A stretch of DNA of 64,000 bases from Rhodopseudomonas sp. BR0M22 (GCF_010907035.1 NZ_QUMK01000018.1:1-64000); one strand, 5' to 3'; shown: positions 49,802 to 59,697, counted from the first letter of the stretch. The notes: generated from the letters alone by a model not told the origin. Program-made: numbers and translations.

Positions 49802-50878
49802 TTACGCCGCCGGCACCTTCAGCCAATCGAGCAGCGCGGTGTTGGCCTCGCGCGGATAGCTGTGACTGAGGTCGGCGATTTCGCGGTAGCTGACGTCGGC
49901 ACCGGCGGCGACGAGCGCCTCGTGCGCCTGTCGGGCCACTTCCACCGGAAACATCCAATCGTGCCGGCCGTGCACGATCTGGATCGGCAGCCCGCTCAGC
50001 CGCGCGGAATCCGCTAGCCCGGCGAGCAGCGGATGAAAGCTCGCGGCGATCGGCGCCAGATGGGTGAAGGGCGAGTCGCTGGTCAGGCCCGAGACGTAGC
50101 AGAAGGTGCCGCCGTCGCTGAGGCCGGTGAGCAGAAGCCGCGACGAATCGATCCGCCAATGCCCCCGCACCTCGTCGAGGATGCGGGCCAGATTGGGCGA
50201 GTCGACATCATCGCCCCTCAGCGCCCAAGTTCGCCCCCTCGCAGTCGGCGCCACCACGATTGCGCCGCGGCTGCGGGCGTCGCGCAGCCAGCTCCAGAGA
50301 AACATCCGGCCGTGGCCGCTGCCGCCGTGCAGCGCCATCACCAGCGGCCATTCCCGCGCGGGGTCGTAATATTCCGGCACATAAAGCGAATAACCGCCGC
50401 GGCTGCCGACCTCGTTGAGCCGGTGAAACACGCCGCTGTCCGGATGCTTGGATTGTGTCAGCCGCGCCAGAAGCGCCTCGTCCTGCTGGCTGGCCGGCTC
50501 GAGGAAGAAGCTGGACACCGGCGGCAGCGTTGCCGCCAGCGGATACAGCGCCTCCAAGGCCTGCGGCAGGTGCCGGAGCGCCCGGAATACGTCACCGAGG
50601 TCGCCCTGGCCGGCGTCGACTGCACGCAGGCCGGCAAAAGCGGCAAGCGCCTGCTCCCCAGCGCTCTGCAGCGGGATGCTGAGATGCGTGAACGTCTCCG
50701 GCCAGTTCGCAAGCCGCGGCAGCTCGGCGCGCAACGCGTCCTCGGGTGTGCCGGCGAGCTTCAGCAGGTCGCTGAATTCCGGCGGGTGCAGATAACGCGC
50801 GACGAAGCCGAGCGATTCGAGGGTCTGCAGCAGCGGCGGCAGCAGCGCCACGATATCGTCCACCACAGCTTCACTCAT
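49802..50878 (-). CDS. Alpha/beta-hydrolase (esterase/phospholipase type)
   Basis: The 358-residue protein has a helical N-terminal part of about 160 residues and a C-terminal alpha/beta-hydrolase with MALHGGSGHGRMF (oxyanion), the nucleophile G-L-S-D-G-G in LLLTGLSDGGTFCYVSGL, the acid in VHGRHDWMFPV and the histidine in ISDLSHSYP-like (here IADLSHSYPREAN). The complete triad indicates an active carboxylesterase, perhaps of the phospholipase/carboxylesterase group. The long N-terminal domain is unusual. Confidence 0.83.
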   Translation of the reverse strand: MSEAVVDDIVALLPPLLQTLESLGFVARYLHPPEFSDLLKLAGTPEDALRAELPRLANWPETFTHLSIPLQSAGEQALAAFAGLRAVDAGQGDLGDVFRALRHLPQALEALYPLAATLPPVSSFFLEPASQQDEALLARLTQSKHPDSGVFHRLNEVGSRGGYSLYVPEYYDPAREWPLVMALHGGSGHGRMFLWSWLRDARSRGAIVVAPTARGRTWALRGDDVDSPNLARILDEVRGHWRIDSSRLLLTGLSDGGTFCYVSGLTSDSPFTHLAPIAASFHPLLAGLADSARLSGLPIQIVHGRHDWMFPVEVARQAHEALVAAGADVSYREIADLSHSYPREANTALLDWLKVPAA

Positions 50879-50993
50879 CGCGTCACCTCCCGATCGCCCA
50901 CAGCGGTCGGCGACGAACGGCGCCGACGTGGCTGCAAGCGTCGAGAGTGTCGGTCGTCAGCGTCGATGCAACAACCGCAAATCGTCGGGGATC

Positions 50994-51026
50994 AAAAAGA
51001 CGCCGCGCGACGGCTGTCGCGCGGCG
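50994..51026 (-). terminator. Rho-independent terminator of the chemoreceptor gene
   Basis: On the minus strand, CGCCGCGCGAC pairs with GTCGCGCGGCG around a 4-base loop and is followed by TCTTTTTGAT. It lies about 30 bases past the chemoreceptor stop codon. Confidence 0.88.
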
Positions 51027-51052
51027 CAGGTTGATCCCGCGAACGGCTTTGC

Positions 51053-52747
51053 TCAGGCCGCCCGCACGGTTTCGAGGAAGCGGGCGACCTCGTCTCGGAG
51101 GCGACTGCTGTCTTGCGACAGCGATTTGGCTGCCGACAGAACCTGCCCCGAAGCCATGCCCGTTTCGGTCGCGCCGCGCTGGACATCGGTGATGTTGGAC
51201 GACACCTGCTGGGTTCCGTGCGCGGCCTGTTGGACGTTGCGCGAAATCTCCTGGGTGGCGGCGCCTTGCTCCTCGACCGCAGACGCGATGGTGGAGGCGA
51301 TTTCGGACATCCGCCCGATGGTCAGGCCGATTTCCCTGATGGCCGACACCGACTGATCGGTAGCGGCTTGAATGCCGGTAATCTGCTGGCCGATCTCGCC
51401 GGTCGCCTTCGCTGTCTGCTCGGCGAGCGCTTTCACCTCGGCGGCGACCACCGCGAAACCGCGGCCGGCGTCGCCGGCGCGCGCTGCCTCGATGGTGGCG
51501 TTGAGCGCCAGCAGGTTGGTCTGCCCCGCGATGGTGTTGATCAGCTCGACAACGTCACCGATCCGGGCCGCGGCGGTCGACAGCATGCCGACGCTGTCGT
51601 TGGTCTTGCGCGCCTGATCGACCGCATCGGTGGCAATCCGTGCGGATTCTTGCACCTGGCGGCTGATCTCGGAGATCGAAGACGACATTTCCTCGGTCGC
51701 CGAAGCCACCGACTGCACGTTGGCAGAGGCTTGTTCGGATGCCGCCGCGACCGCGGTGGTCAGTTCCTCGGCGTGCCCGGCGGTCGCGGTCAGCGTTCCG
51801 GCGGATGCCTCGAGTTCGGTCGAAGCCGCCGACACCGTCTCGACGATCTGGCCGATTGCGGTTTCGAACTGCCGGGTTGCGGAATCGACACGCTGGCCGC
51901 GCGCGATCTTGGCTTCGGCTTCGTGTGCGACGGCCTCGTCGGCGGCCTTTTTGGCGATCAGCGCCTCCTTGAAGATTTGCAGCGAATCCGCCATCGCGCC
52001 GATCTCGGTGCGCACGCCGCGATAGGGCACGTCGGCCGAGAGATCGCCTTGGCCCAGGGCCTGCATCGGCTTGATGATCGAACCGATGCCGGATGTGATG
52101 TCGCGGATCACCATCACGCTGGAGATGACGCCGACTGCGATTGCCAGGCCGAGGATCGTCAGAACGATGAAGAACGCCGAACCATAGGTCGCAGAAGCTG
52201 CGGCGCTGGCATCGTCGGCGCCCTTGTTGTTCAGATCGATGTCTTTCTGGAAAATAGCGTCCATTCGCGCGCCGAGCGGCATCAGCGTCTTGCTCAGCAG
52301 GCTCATGCCCTCGACCGAAATCTGCCCGTTGTTGGCCTTGCGCGACAGCTCCAGCAGCTTCGGTACAACGGCCCGGTATTGATTCCAGGCCTCGAGCCAG
52401 GCCTCGTAAATCTGCCGCTCCTCGGGTGATGAGATCAGCCCCTCGTAGCGCTTCTGTGCGCTCTTGATCCGGTTTTCGGTCGCCTCGATCTGTTTTTCGA
52501 TCGCAGCCATCGTGGCGTCGTCGGTCTCCAGGAGATGGTCCCGCAGCTTTATCCGGTATTCGAGGGCTTCTGCGCGCATCTGGCCCAGCAGCGTCACCGT
52601 CGGCAGCCAGTTGGTGGTGATATCCACCGTATTGGCGTTCATCGAATTCAGCTTGACCAGACTGAGCCCGCCGAGTCCGGACAGAGCGATCAGCAACGTC
52701 GCTACCAGCGACGTAATTTTGGTCCGGATCGAGAACCTTGAAAGCAT
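51053..52747 (-). CDS. Methyl-accepting chemotaxis protein
   Basis: The 564-residue receptor has an N-terminal membrane helix ([21 protein letters not shown]), a periplasmic four-helix-bundle sensor (about 35-190), a second membrane helix ([23 protein letters not shown]), a HAMP domain, and a long cytoplasmic coiled coil with the hairpin tip [20 protein letters not shown] followed by [20 protein letters not shown]. It signals to CheA/CheW. It is monocistronic. The ligand is unknown, and no typical CheR-binding pentapeptide is seen at the C-terminus. Confidence 0.95.
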   Translation of the reverse strand: MLSRFSIRTKITSLVATLLIALSGLGGLSLVKLNSMNANTVDITTNWLPTVTLLGQMRAEALEYRIKLRDHLLETDDATMAAIEKQIEATENRIKSAQKRYEGLISSPEERQIYEAWLEAWNQYRAVVPKLLELSRKANNGQISVEGMSLLSKTLMPLGARMDAIFQKDIDLNNKGADDASAAASATYGSAFFIVLTILGLAIAVGVISSVMVIRDITSGIGSIIKPMQALGQGDLSADVPYRGVRTEIGAMADSLQIFKEALIAKKAADEAVAHEAEAKIARGQRVDSATRQFETAIGQIVETVSAASTELEASAGTLTATAGHAEELTTAVAAASEQASANVQSVASATEEMSSSISEISRQVQESARIATDAVDQARKTNDSVGMLSTAAARIGDVVELINTIAGQTNLLALNATIEAARAGDAGRGFAVVAAEVKALAEQTAKATGEIGQQITGIQAATDQSVSAIREIGLTIGRMSEIASTIASAVEEQGAATQEISRNVQQAAHGTQQVSSNITDVQRGATETGMASGQVLSAAKSLSQDSSRLRDEVARFLETVRAA

Positions 52748-53151
52748 GGTCTGATTTCCAGTTGCCCGGCGGGCTGGTGATTGTTGATGCCCGCACGCGG
52801 GAGGATGCCGGCCGCGTGCGCTTGTCCTCGGACGAAGCGTCAGTCCGACGTCGTCGCGTGTAAAAAAGCTTTGGATCGCTCTGCTTGTCGCAACGTTAAT
52901 TCAGCACTCCGTACCAATACGGGGCGTGAATTCGGCGGAGGTTTTCGCCACCGAACCGTCCCTGGGGAAGGTCATGTCAGAGCAGGCCGCGAATGTGCCA
53001 AGCTGGCTCCGCCGGCGCGCGTGGATCTGGGCCGGAGCCGCAGATCGCAAGACCAAGTACTTTTACTGGCCGCGCCAGTTGTGTAAGTCAGCCGGAGCCA
53101 AAGGCAGTGTCGACCGTTATGCTAAACGACGTCGTGAAGGGAATGCGGTGA
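52748..53151. other. Divergent gap between the chemoreceptor and AI-2E-family genes
   Basis: No convincing gene is seen in 404 bases. An open frame from about 52926 with ATG 52974 and GGGGAAGG upstream overlaps the AI-2E gene by about 170 bases in another frame and shows no family resemblance. Confidence 0.45.
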
Positions 53152-54288
53152 ATGCGTGCCTCGGAGAACAGCTTCTTCATTCTGCTGCTGATCGGGGCGA
53201 CCGTCCTGTTCTGCTGGATCCTGTGGCCGCTGTACGGTGCGGTGCTGTGGGGCGTTGTGATCGCGATTCTGTTCGCGCCGTTGAACCGTGGCCTCAATCG
53301 CTCGTTCGGCTTCCGGCGTAATCTCGCGGCGCTGACGTCGGTCGCGATCATCGTGCTGATGGTGCTGCTGCCGCTGTCGCTCATCGGCGCGGCGTTGGCG
53401 CGGGAAGCGGCGGCGACATACGCGAAGATCGAATCCGGCAATCTCGATCTGCTCAACAAGATGCGCGAATTGATGGCGGCGCGGCCGGACTGGGTCGGCG
53501 ATTTGCTCAGCCGGTTCGGCGTCGGCAATCTGTCAGATCTGCAGGAGAGGCTGTCGGCGGTGCTGCTGCGCGGCAGTCAGTATCTGGCGGGGCAGGCGCT
53601 CGACATCGGCCAGAGCACCTTCGACTTCACGGTCAATCTGTTCGTCATGGTGTATCTGTTGTTCTTTCTGCTGCGCGACGGCGATCTCCTGGCAGGACGC
53701 ATTCGCCGCGCGATGCCGCTCGGCGTCGACCACCAGACGAGGTTGCTCGACAAATTCACCGTCGTGATCCGCGCAACCGTCAAGGGCAACATGCTGATCG
53801 CCCTGATCCAGGGCGCGCTCGGCGGGCTCGCCTTCTATGTGCTCGGCATCAGCGGTGCGCTGATGTGGGCGGTGGTGATGGCGTTTCTATCCCTCCTGCC
53901 GGCCGTCGGCGCCGGCATCGTCTGGCTGCCGATGGCGCTGTATCTGATCGCCACCGGTTCGCTCTTGCACGGCGTCGGGCTGATCGTGTGGGGGACGCTG
54001 GTGATCGGCATGGTCGACAACTTCCTGCGTCCGATCCTGGTCGGCAAGGATACGCGGATGCCGGATTATGTCGTGCTGATTTCCACGCTCGGCGGCATCG
54101 AAGTGTTCGGGCTGAACGGCTTTGTGATCGGTCCGGTGATCGCCGCGATGTTCATCGCCACTTGGGATATCTACTCCTCGGCGCGTCAGGAAATCGGCAA
54201 CCCGGCTCCCAGCATCGGTTCGGCAGGGGGCAAGTCGGCGCCTGCTATTCCAGCCCCGACCGATCGGGCTACGCCACCTGCGGCTTGA
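53152..54288 (+). CDS. AI-2E family transporter
   Basis: The 378-residue protein has about eight membrane helices with the family motifs GAVLWGVVIAILFAPLNRGL, ALIQGALGGLAFYVLGI, MAFLSLLPAVGAGIVWLP and GMVDNFLRPILVGKDTRMPDY. The AI-2E (YdiK/TqsA) family covers exporters, ion/H+ antiporters and quorum-related proteins; the substrate here is not known. The C-terminal 40 residues are Pro/Ala-rich and soluble. Confidence 0.9.
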   Translation: MRASENSFFILLLIGATVLFCWILWPLYGAVLWGVVIAILFAPLNRGLNRSFGFRRNLAALTSVAIIVLMVLLPLSLIGAALAREAAATYAKIESGNLDLLNKMRELMAARPDWVGDLLSRFGVGNLSDLQERLSAVLLRGSQYLAGQALDIGQSTFDFTVNLFVMVYLLFFLLRDGDLLAGRIRRAMPLGVDHQTRLLDKFTVVIRATVKGNMLIALIQGALGGLAFYVLGISGALMWAVVMAFLSLLPAVGAGIVWLPMALYLIATGSLLHGVGLIVWGTLVIGMVDNFLRPILVGKDTRMPDYVVLISTLGGIEVFGLNGFVIGPVIAAMFIATWDIYSSARQEIGNPAPSIGSAGGKSAPAIPAPTDRATPPAA

Positions 54289-54363
54289 CGATCGAATCGC
54301 GGTGGCGGCGGACCGGCGAAGCCGTCCTGAATTCGTGCCGAGCTGTGATCGACCTCGGCGATG

Positions 54364-55272
54364 TCAACGGCGCTGCGGGCGATCGGTTGTCCGGGGCTCC
54401 TTCCCCGCCAAGGTCTGGACCAGCGCGACGAACTGGCGTGCGAGTGCGTTGGCGGCGCCGGTGGTCAGCGCGTGGACGTCCGCCCGGATCGGCGGACCGG
54501 CGATCGGCCGATACACCACATCCTGATGCGCCAGCTTGCTGACGAATTCCGGGATGATGGCGATGCCGAGGCCCGCCGCGACCAGACTCGTCAGCGACGC
54601 CGACTCGATCGCCTGATGGGTCACGCGCGGCGCGTAGCCCGCCTCGAAGCAGCACTGCCACAGATATTTCGCGAACAGCGAGTCCTGGAGGCGCAGGAAC
54701 ACGAAGCTCTCGTTCCTGAGGTCGGCGAGCGTGACCTTCTTCGACGATAATGCATGGCCTTTCGGGAGGACGAGCCGCACCGACTCCCGCCATGCCAGTT
54801 CGCTCGAAATATCGACGTCCTGCGGCGGGGTGCGCAGGAAGCTGACGTCGGTCTGCCCGGATTTCAGCGCCGCAATCTGCCGGTCCGGCGACATCTCATG
54901 GATTCGGAGGTCGACGTCCGGGCAGCTCAGGGAGAACTGCTGGATCGCTCGTCCCAGCGGGCCGGTGAGCACCGATCCCGTCAGTCCGACATTGAGGATG
55001 CCCGCCGTGCCGGCGCCGATCGAGCGGGCGCGCTGAACGGCGGTCTCGGCGCGGTCCAGAATCGCGAGTGCCTGCTTCAGGAAGTCTTCGCCGGCGCGTG
55101 TCAGCGCGACGCGGCGGGTGGTCCGCTCGAACAGCGCGGTGCCGATTTCGGCTTCCAGATCCTTGATCTGCTGACTGAGCGGTGGTTGCGCGACACCGAG
55201 GCTGTCCGCGGCGGCGGTGAAATTCAGGTGGCGCGCCACGGCGACGAAATAGCGGAGATGGCGGATTTCCAT
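54364..55272 (-). CDS. LysR-family regulator of the ureide/DctA-type locus
   Basis: The 302-residue regulator starts MEIRHLRYFVAVARHLNFTA, the standard LysR helix-turn-helix (continuing AADSLGVAQPPLSQQIKDLE), followed by a substrate-binding domain (residues about 90-295). It is divergent from the DctA-type transporter gene across a short gap of 104 bases, so it probably controls that gene and allE-allA, likely with a ureide or related acid as inducer. ATG 55272 is chosen; another in-frame start lies 9 codons upstream. Confidence 0.9.
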   Translation of the reverse strand: MEIRHLRYFVAVARHLNFTAAADSLGVAQPPLSQQIKDLEAEIGTALFERTTRRVALTRAGEDFLKQALAILDRAETAVQRARSIGAGTAGILNVGLTGSVLTGPLGRAIQQFSLSCPDVDLRIHEMSPDRQIAALKSGQTDVSFLRTPPQDVDISSELAWRESVRLVLPKGHALSSKKVTLADLRNESFVFLRLQDSLFAKYLWQCCFEAGYAPRVTHQAIESASLTSLVAAGLGIAIIPEFVSKLAHQDVVYRPIAGPPIRADVHALTTGAANALARQFVALVQTLAGKEPRTTDRPQRR

Positions 55273-55376
55273 CGGCCAATGATATGCAGATCGTCTCAAT
55301 AAAGACAGACGAAATATTTGACGTCTAGAAACTCAGCAGTGATTGTTTCGCAGGCTCCAGATCCGGGAACATTCCG

Positions 55377-56684
55377 ATGAAGCGGTTTTTCGCGTCGCTG
55401 TTTGGGCAGGTGGTCGCCGCCCTCGTGCTTGGTGTCGTTGTCGGTGCGCTGTGGCCTGAAGTCGGGGTCGCGTTGAAGCCGCTCGGCGACCTGTTCATCA
55501 AACTGATCAAGTTCGCGATCGCGCCGCTGGTGTTCGGCGTCGTCGTCCACGGCATCGTCGGCGCCGGCGACCTGAAGAAGGTCGGGCGGGTCGGGCTGAA
55601 ATCGCTGATCTACTTCGAGGCGGTGACGACGGTGGCGCTCGCGCTCGGCATCGTGCTGGCCTACGTGTTCCAGCCCGGTGCCGGCATGAACGTCAACACC
55701 GCGACGCTGGATGCATCGCTGCTCGCCGGCTACAGCAGCCACGTCAAGGAAGTCACCGGCTTCACCGACTTCCTGATGCGCCTGGTGCCGACCACCTTCG
55801 TCGACGCGTTCGCCAAAGGCGACGTACTCCAGGTGCTGATCATCGCGATCCTGTTCGGCGCCGGGCTGTCGCTGCTCGGCGACCGCGGCAAGCCGCTGGC
55901 CGACAGCATCGAGCGGATCACCGAAGTGCTGTTCAAGATCATCGGCATCATCGTCCGGCTGGCGCCGCTCGGCGTGCTCGGCGCGGTGGCGTTCACGGTC
56001 GCCAAATACGGCATCGGCTCGCTCAAGCAGCTCGGCATGCTGGTCGGCCTGTTCTATGCCGGTGTCGCGCTGTTCGTGTTCGTGATCCTCGGCGCCATCA
56101 TGCGGCTGGCGGGCTTCAGCCTGATAAAGCTGCTGGCCTATTTGCGCGAAGAACTGACGGTGGTGGCCGGTACGGCGTCGTCGGACAGCGTGCTGCCGCA
56201 GGTGATGCGCAAGCTGGAGCGGCTCGGCATCAAGGACTCGACCGTCGGTTTGGTGATTCCGACCGGCTACTCGTTCAACCTCGATGCGTTCTCGCTGTAT
56301 CTGACGCTGGCGACGGTGTTCATCGCCCAGGCCACCAACACGCCGCTGTCGTTCGGCCATCTGCTGGTGATCCTCGGCATCGCGCTGCTCACCTCCAAGG
56401 GCGCTCACGGCGTCCCCGGCTCGGCGATCGTGGTGCTGGCCGCAACGCTGTCGGCGGTGCCGGACATTCCGCTGATCGGCCTGGTGCTGGTGCTGTCGGT
56501 CGACTGGTTCGTCGGCATCGCCCGCGCGCTCGGCAATCTGGTCGGCAATTGCGTGGCTACCGTGGTGATCGCCGCATGGGAGGGCGACATCGACCGGGCC
56601 CAGGCGAAGCGCGTGCTGAACGGCGAGGTCACCACCGACACCGCGGCGATTCTGGATGCGCCGGTCGCGGAAGCCTCCGCCTGA
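55377..56684 (+). CDS. DctA-type cation:carboxylate symporter
   Basis: The 435-residue protein has eight helices and two re-entrant loops of the DAACS family: LFIKLIKFAIAPLVFGVVVH, TASSDSVLPQVMRKLERLG (first hairpin), IPTGYSFNLDAFSLYL with the NxD site, SKGAHGVPGSAIVVLAATLS (second hairpin) and SVDWFVGIARALGNLVGN. Its relatives import C4-dicarboxylates. Position before allE-allA suggests an acid from ureide breakdown, such as ureidoglycolate or allantoate, as a possible substrate; this is inference. Confidence 0.88.
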   Translation: MKRFFASLFGQVVAALVLGVVVGALWPEVGVALKPLGDLFIKLIKFAIAPLVFGVVVHGIVGAGDLKKVGRVGLKSLIYFEAVTTVALALGIVLAYVFQPGAGMNVNTATLDASLLAGYSSHVKEVTGFTDFLMRLVPTTFVDAFAKGDVLQVLIIAILFGAGLSLLGDRGKPLADSIERITEVLFKIIGIIVRLAPLGVLGAVAFTVAKYGIGSLKQLGMLVGLFYAGVALFVFVILGAIMRLAGFSLIKLLAYLREELTVVAGTASSDSVLPQVMRKLERLGIKDSTVGLVIPTGYSFNLDAFSLYLTLATVFIAQATNTPLSFGHLLVILGIALLTSKGAHGVPGSAIVVLAATLSAVPDIPLIGLVLVLSVDWFVGIARALGNLVGNCVATVVIAAWEGDIDRAQAKRVLNGEVTTDTAAILDAPVAEASA

Positions 56685-56723
56685 TCGCGGGGCTTGCTAA
56701 TAAGAAACAATGGGAGAGGCCCG

Positions 56724-57563
56724 ATGAACGCCCCGAACTACAACCCGGCCTGCGGCGGCCTGCCGCCTCAGACCGCGCTCCACACCGGCCGCGCGGTGTT
56801 CACCGAGGCCTATGCGGTGATCCCGCACGGCGTGATGAGCGACATCGTCACCAGCCTGCTGCCGGGCTGGACCGATACCCGCGTCTGGATTCTGGCGCGG
56901 CCGCTGTCCGGTTTCGCCGAGACCTTCGCGCAATACTTGGTGGAGGTCGCACCCGGCGGCGGCAGCGATGATCCGGAGCCTGATCCTCAAGGCGAAGGCG
57001 TCGTCTTCGTGGTCAGCGGCACGCCGAGCCTCGACCTCGGCGGCAAGTCCCATGCGCTGCGCCCCGGCAGCTACGCCTATCTGCCGCCCGGCTGCGGCTG
57101 GCGGCTGCGCAACGCTGGCAGTGAGGCGGCGCGCTTCCACTGGATTCGCAAGGCCTACGAACCCGTGCCGGGTCTCGATGCGCCGGATGCCTTCGTCACC
57201 CATGAGTCAGAGATCGAGCCGGCCGGCATGACCGGCACCGGCGGCTCCTGGGCGACGACGCGGTTCGTTTCCCCGGAGGATCTGCGCCACGACATGCACG
57301 TCAACATCGTCACGCTGCAGGCCGGCGCCTCGATTCCGTTCGAGGAGACCCATGTGATGGAGCACGGGCTGTTCGTGCTCGAAGGTAAGGCGGTGTATCG
57401 GCTCAACCGCGACTGGGTGGAGGTCGAGGCCGGCGATTTCATGTGGCTGCGCGCGTTCTGTCCGCAGGCCTGCTACGCCGGCGGTCCCGGCCGCTTCCGC
57501 TATCTGCTGTACAAGGACGTCAACCGCCATCCGGCGCTCGGCCGCCGCGGGCTCGGACGATGA
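56724..57563 (+). CDS. allE: (S)-ureidoglycine aminohydrolase
   Basis: The 279-residue bicupin hydrolyses (S)-ureidoglycine to (S)-ureidoglycolate and ammonia, with Mn2+. The first cupin ends with EGVVFVVSGTPSLDLGGKSH and SYAYLPPGCGWRLRNAG. The second has FEETHVMEHGLFVLEGKAVY, with histidine and glutamate metal ligands, and GDFMWLRAFCPQACYAGG, which is specific to this enzyme. GGGAG lies about 10 bases before ATG 56724. Its stop overlaps allA (ATGA). Confidence 0.92.
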   Translation: MNAPNYNPACGGLPPQTALHTGRAVFTEAYAVIPHGVMSDIVTSLLPGWTDTRVWILARPLSGFAETFAQYLVEVAPGGGSDDPEPDPQGEGVVFVVSGTPSLDLGGKSHALRPGSYAYLPPGCGWRLRNAGSEAARFHWIRKAYEPVPGLDAPDAFVTHESEIEPAGMTGTGGSWATTRFVSPEDLRHDMHVNIVTLQAGASIPFEETHVMEHGLFVLEGKAVYRLNRDWVEVEAGDFMWLRAFCPQACYAGGPGRFRYLLYKDVNRHPALGRRGLGR

Positions 57564-58072
57564 GCGATATCGCGCGAAAGATCGTCGCGCAGCCGCTGAC
57601 GGCGGCAGCGTTCGCGCCGTTCGGCCAGGTGATCGATACGGCGCAGGCCTCTTCGCGGCCGATGAATGCCGGCATGGCAAGGCGCTTCCACGATCTCGCC
57701 GAGATCGAGGTGATCGGCGACGGCGCGCGCGTGGTGGTCGGCCTGGTGGAGGCGCAGCCTTACGCGATGCCGCTCTGGCTCAACCTGGTCGAGCGCCATC
57801 CGCTCGGCGCCCAGGCGTTCGTGCCGCTGAATGCCGCGCCGTTCCTGGTGGTGGTCTGCCCGGATGAAGCCGGCAAGCCCGGGGCGCCGCAGGCCTTCGT
57901 CACCGCCCCGCATCAGGGCATCTGCTACGCCCGCAACATTTGGCACGGCGTGCTGACGCCGTTCGGCGCCGCGCAGGATTTCGTGGTGATCGACCGCGGC
58001 GGGCCGGGGGCGAATCTCGAAGAGCACGTATTCGACGAACCGTGGATCGTGCATCTGCCGGCCGGCGGGTGA
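57560..58072 (+). CDS. allA: Ureidoglycolate lyase
   Basis: The 170-residue protein splits ureidoglycolate into glyoxylate and urea. The family blocks are PFGQVIDTAQASSRPMNAG, FHDLAEIEV, LVERHPLGAQAFVPLN and ICYARNIWHGVLTPFGAAQDFVVIDRGG. The start overlaps the allE stop, which implies translational coupling, so the two consecutive steps of ureide breakdown are made together. No allantoinase or allantoate hydrolase is present in the window. Confidence 0.92.
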   Translation: MSDIARKIVAQPLTAAAFAPFGQVIDTAQASSRPMNAGMARRFHDLAEIEVIGDGARVVVGLVEAQPYAMPLWLNLVERHPLGAQAFVPLNAAPFLVVVCPDEAGKPGAPQAFVTAPHQGICYARNIWHGVLTPFGAAQDFVVIDRGGPGANLEEHVFDEPWIVHLPAGG

Positions 58073-58120
58073 CGTCGCGGCGCAGGAAACGAACTGTGCC
58101 CGGCGTCGCGTCGCTGCCGG

Positions 58121-58744
58121 CTACGGCCGCTCGAACGTGATGCTGTAGCCGAAGCCGTTGCCGCTGCAGCGCAGCTCGCGAAATCCCGCGGCCGCAACCC
58201 GCTCGCGCACGCGGCGGCGGGACACGTAGTGCGGATCGAACACGCTCTCGGCGACGAGCAGACGGCCGCCGGGGCGCAGCATGCGATGCACCGATGGAAA
58301 GATCTCGGTGCCGCTCGGAAACTCGCCGAGGGCCATCACCATCACGGCCGCATCCAGCGAGCCCGCCGCGACGGCCGCTTCCCGGACGTCGGCTCGGAGC
58401 AGGCGGATATTGCTCAGCGCTTCGGCCTCGGCCTTGGCGGCAACTTTCGTCAGCATGCCGTCCTGCACATCGAGCGCGGTCACCTGGCCGTTGGGGCCGA
58501 CGGCCCGCGCCAGCGGAAGCGTCACCCGTCCGGGGCCGCAACCGATGTCGATCGCGTGGTCACCCGGCCGCAGCTGCAGTTGCGCCACGACCTGTTCGGA
58601 CCGCGTGGCGCGTGCCAGCGGATTCTCCATCTCCACCAGCCAGGCGATCTCCGACGGGCACGGCAACACCGTCCGCCTGGACGCCATCCGCCAGCCCACC
58701 CAGAGGGCCGGCGGCAACAGTAGAAGAAGAAAACCCGACATCAC
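58121..58744 (-). CDS. Class I SAM-dependent methyltransferase
   Basis: The 207-residue protein has an N-terminal hydrophobic helix (MSGFLLLLLPPALWVGWRMAS), unusual for the family and probably a membrane anchor. A Rossmann methyltransferase follows, with motif I AIDIGCGPGRVTLPLARAV (about residue 65), VTALDVQDGML and later LRPGGRLLVAESVF. The methyl acceptor is unknown. Confidence 0.86.
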   Translation of the reverse strand: MMSGFLLLLLPPALWVGWRMASRRTVLPCPSEIAWLVEMENPLARATRSEQVVAQLQLRPGDHAIDIGCGPGRVTLPLARAVGPNGQVTALDVQDGMLTKVAAKAEAEALSNIRLLRADVREAAVAAGSLDAAVMVMALGEFPSGTEIFPSVHRMLRPGGRLLVAESVFDPHYVSRRRVRERVAAAGFRELRCSGNGFGYSITFERP

Positions 58745-58858
58745 CGATCCGCTCGCACGCGACTTCGAACGCAGCAGTGCAGCCTGCGGGAGGCGGTGTA
58801 AAGCGGGCAGGGAAGCTGCGCGGCAGGGTCGAGGCGAGACCTTCGGGCCGCAGGCGGA

Positions 58859-59416
58859 CTACGGATCCAGCTCGGTGTCCCAGTACAAGTAATCGAGCCA
58901 GCTCTCGTGCAGATAGTTCGGCGGGAACAGTCGGCCGTTGCGGTGGAGCTGATGCACCGTCGGGGCGAACGCAGTCTGGCGCGGAAACATCTTGGCCTGC
59001 TCGGGCGTCAGATTGCCCTTGCGCAAGTTGCACGGCGAGCAGGCCGCGACGACGTTCTCCCAGGTGGTCTGGCCGCCTTTCGAGCGCGGGATGATGTGGT
59101 CGAAGGTGAGGTCTTCCGGCGCGCCGCAATATTGGCAGACGAACCGATCGCGCAGGAACACGTTGAACCGGGTGAAGGCCGGATGCGTGGTCGGCTTGAC
59201 GAAGGATTTCAGCGACACCACGCTCGGAAGCTGGAAGTCGAGGTTGGGACTGTGGACCGCGCGGTCGTAATGGGCGACAATATTGACGCGATCGAGGAAC
59301 ACCGCCTTGACCGCGTCCTGCCACGACCAAAGCGATAACGGATAGTAGCTGAGCGGCCGGAAGTCCGCGTTGAGCACCAGCACCGGCCAACCGCCATGTG
59401 AGACATGCGCGTTCAA
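58859..59416 (-). CDS. HNH endonuclease
   Basis: The 185-residue protein has a C-terminal-half HNH domain: zinc cysteines in FVCQYCGAPEDLTFDHIIPR and VVAACSPCNLRKGN, with D-H-I-I-P as the metal and general base motif and N in TTWENV. The N-terminal part (PVLVLNADFRPLSYYPLSLW) is the conserved lead-in of a widespread group of chromosomal bacterial HNH proteins. Their role in the cell is not known to me, and nothing here points to a mobile element. Confidence 0.9.
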   Translation of the reverse strand: MNAHVSHGGWPVLVLNADFRPLSYYPLSLWSWQDAVKAVFLDRVNIVAHYDRAVHSPNLDFQLPSVVSLKSFVKPTTHPAFTRFNVFLRDRFVCQYCGAPEDLTFDHIIPRSKGGQTTWENVVAACSPCNLRKGNLTPEQAKMFPRQTAFAPTVHQLHRNGRLFPPNYLHESWLDYLYWDTELDP

Positions 59417-59697
59417 GAAACGCTCCTGACCCCCGTCGATCGACGCTGCGAAGCAGCATGCGAAGGCATACTACAGTCAGCGTGACGGCCTTGTGAAGGG
59501 CGATGCAGAAATGTCCCTCCCGCAGGGCGGGATTTCAGCCCAAGCCGGAGCGTCTAAGCAGCACGCGTATTCCAGAAACCCGTCGCTTTAGAGGTGTTTG
59601 TTCCATTTTTACCAGCCGCGTTGACGGGGCCGCGGCGGGCTAGCAGATTGCCCAGTGACAGTTCCCGTAAATCCGCCAACCTGAGTGAGGAGGCGTC
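59417..59697. other. Divergent gap between the HNH and cysK genes
   Basis: No riboswitch or strong promoter is evident in these 281 bases. GAGGAGG at 59688-59694 is a strong ribosome site for cysK. Confidence 0.5.

Noticed and set aside
52974-53321. Possible small gene with GGGGAAGG before ATG 52974
   Set aside because: It overlaps the AI-2E-family gene in another frame by about 170 bases and its product has no recognisable features.
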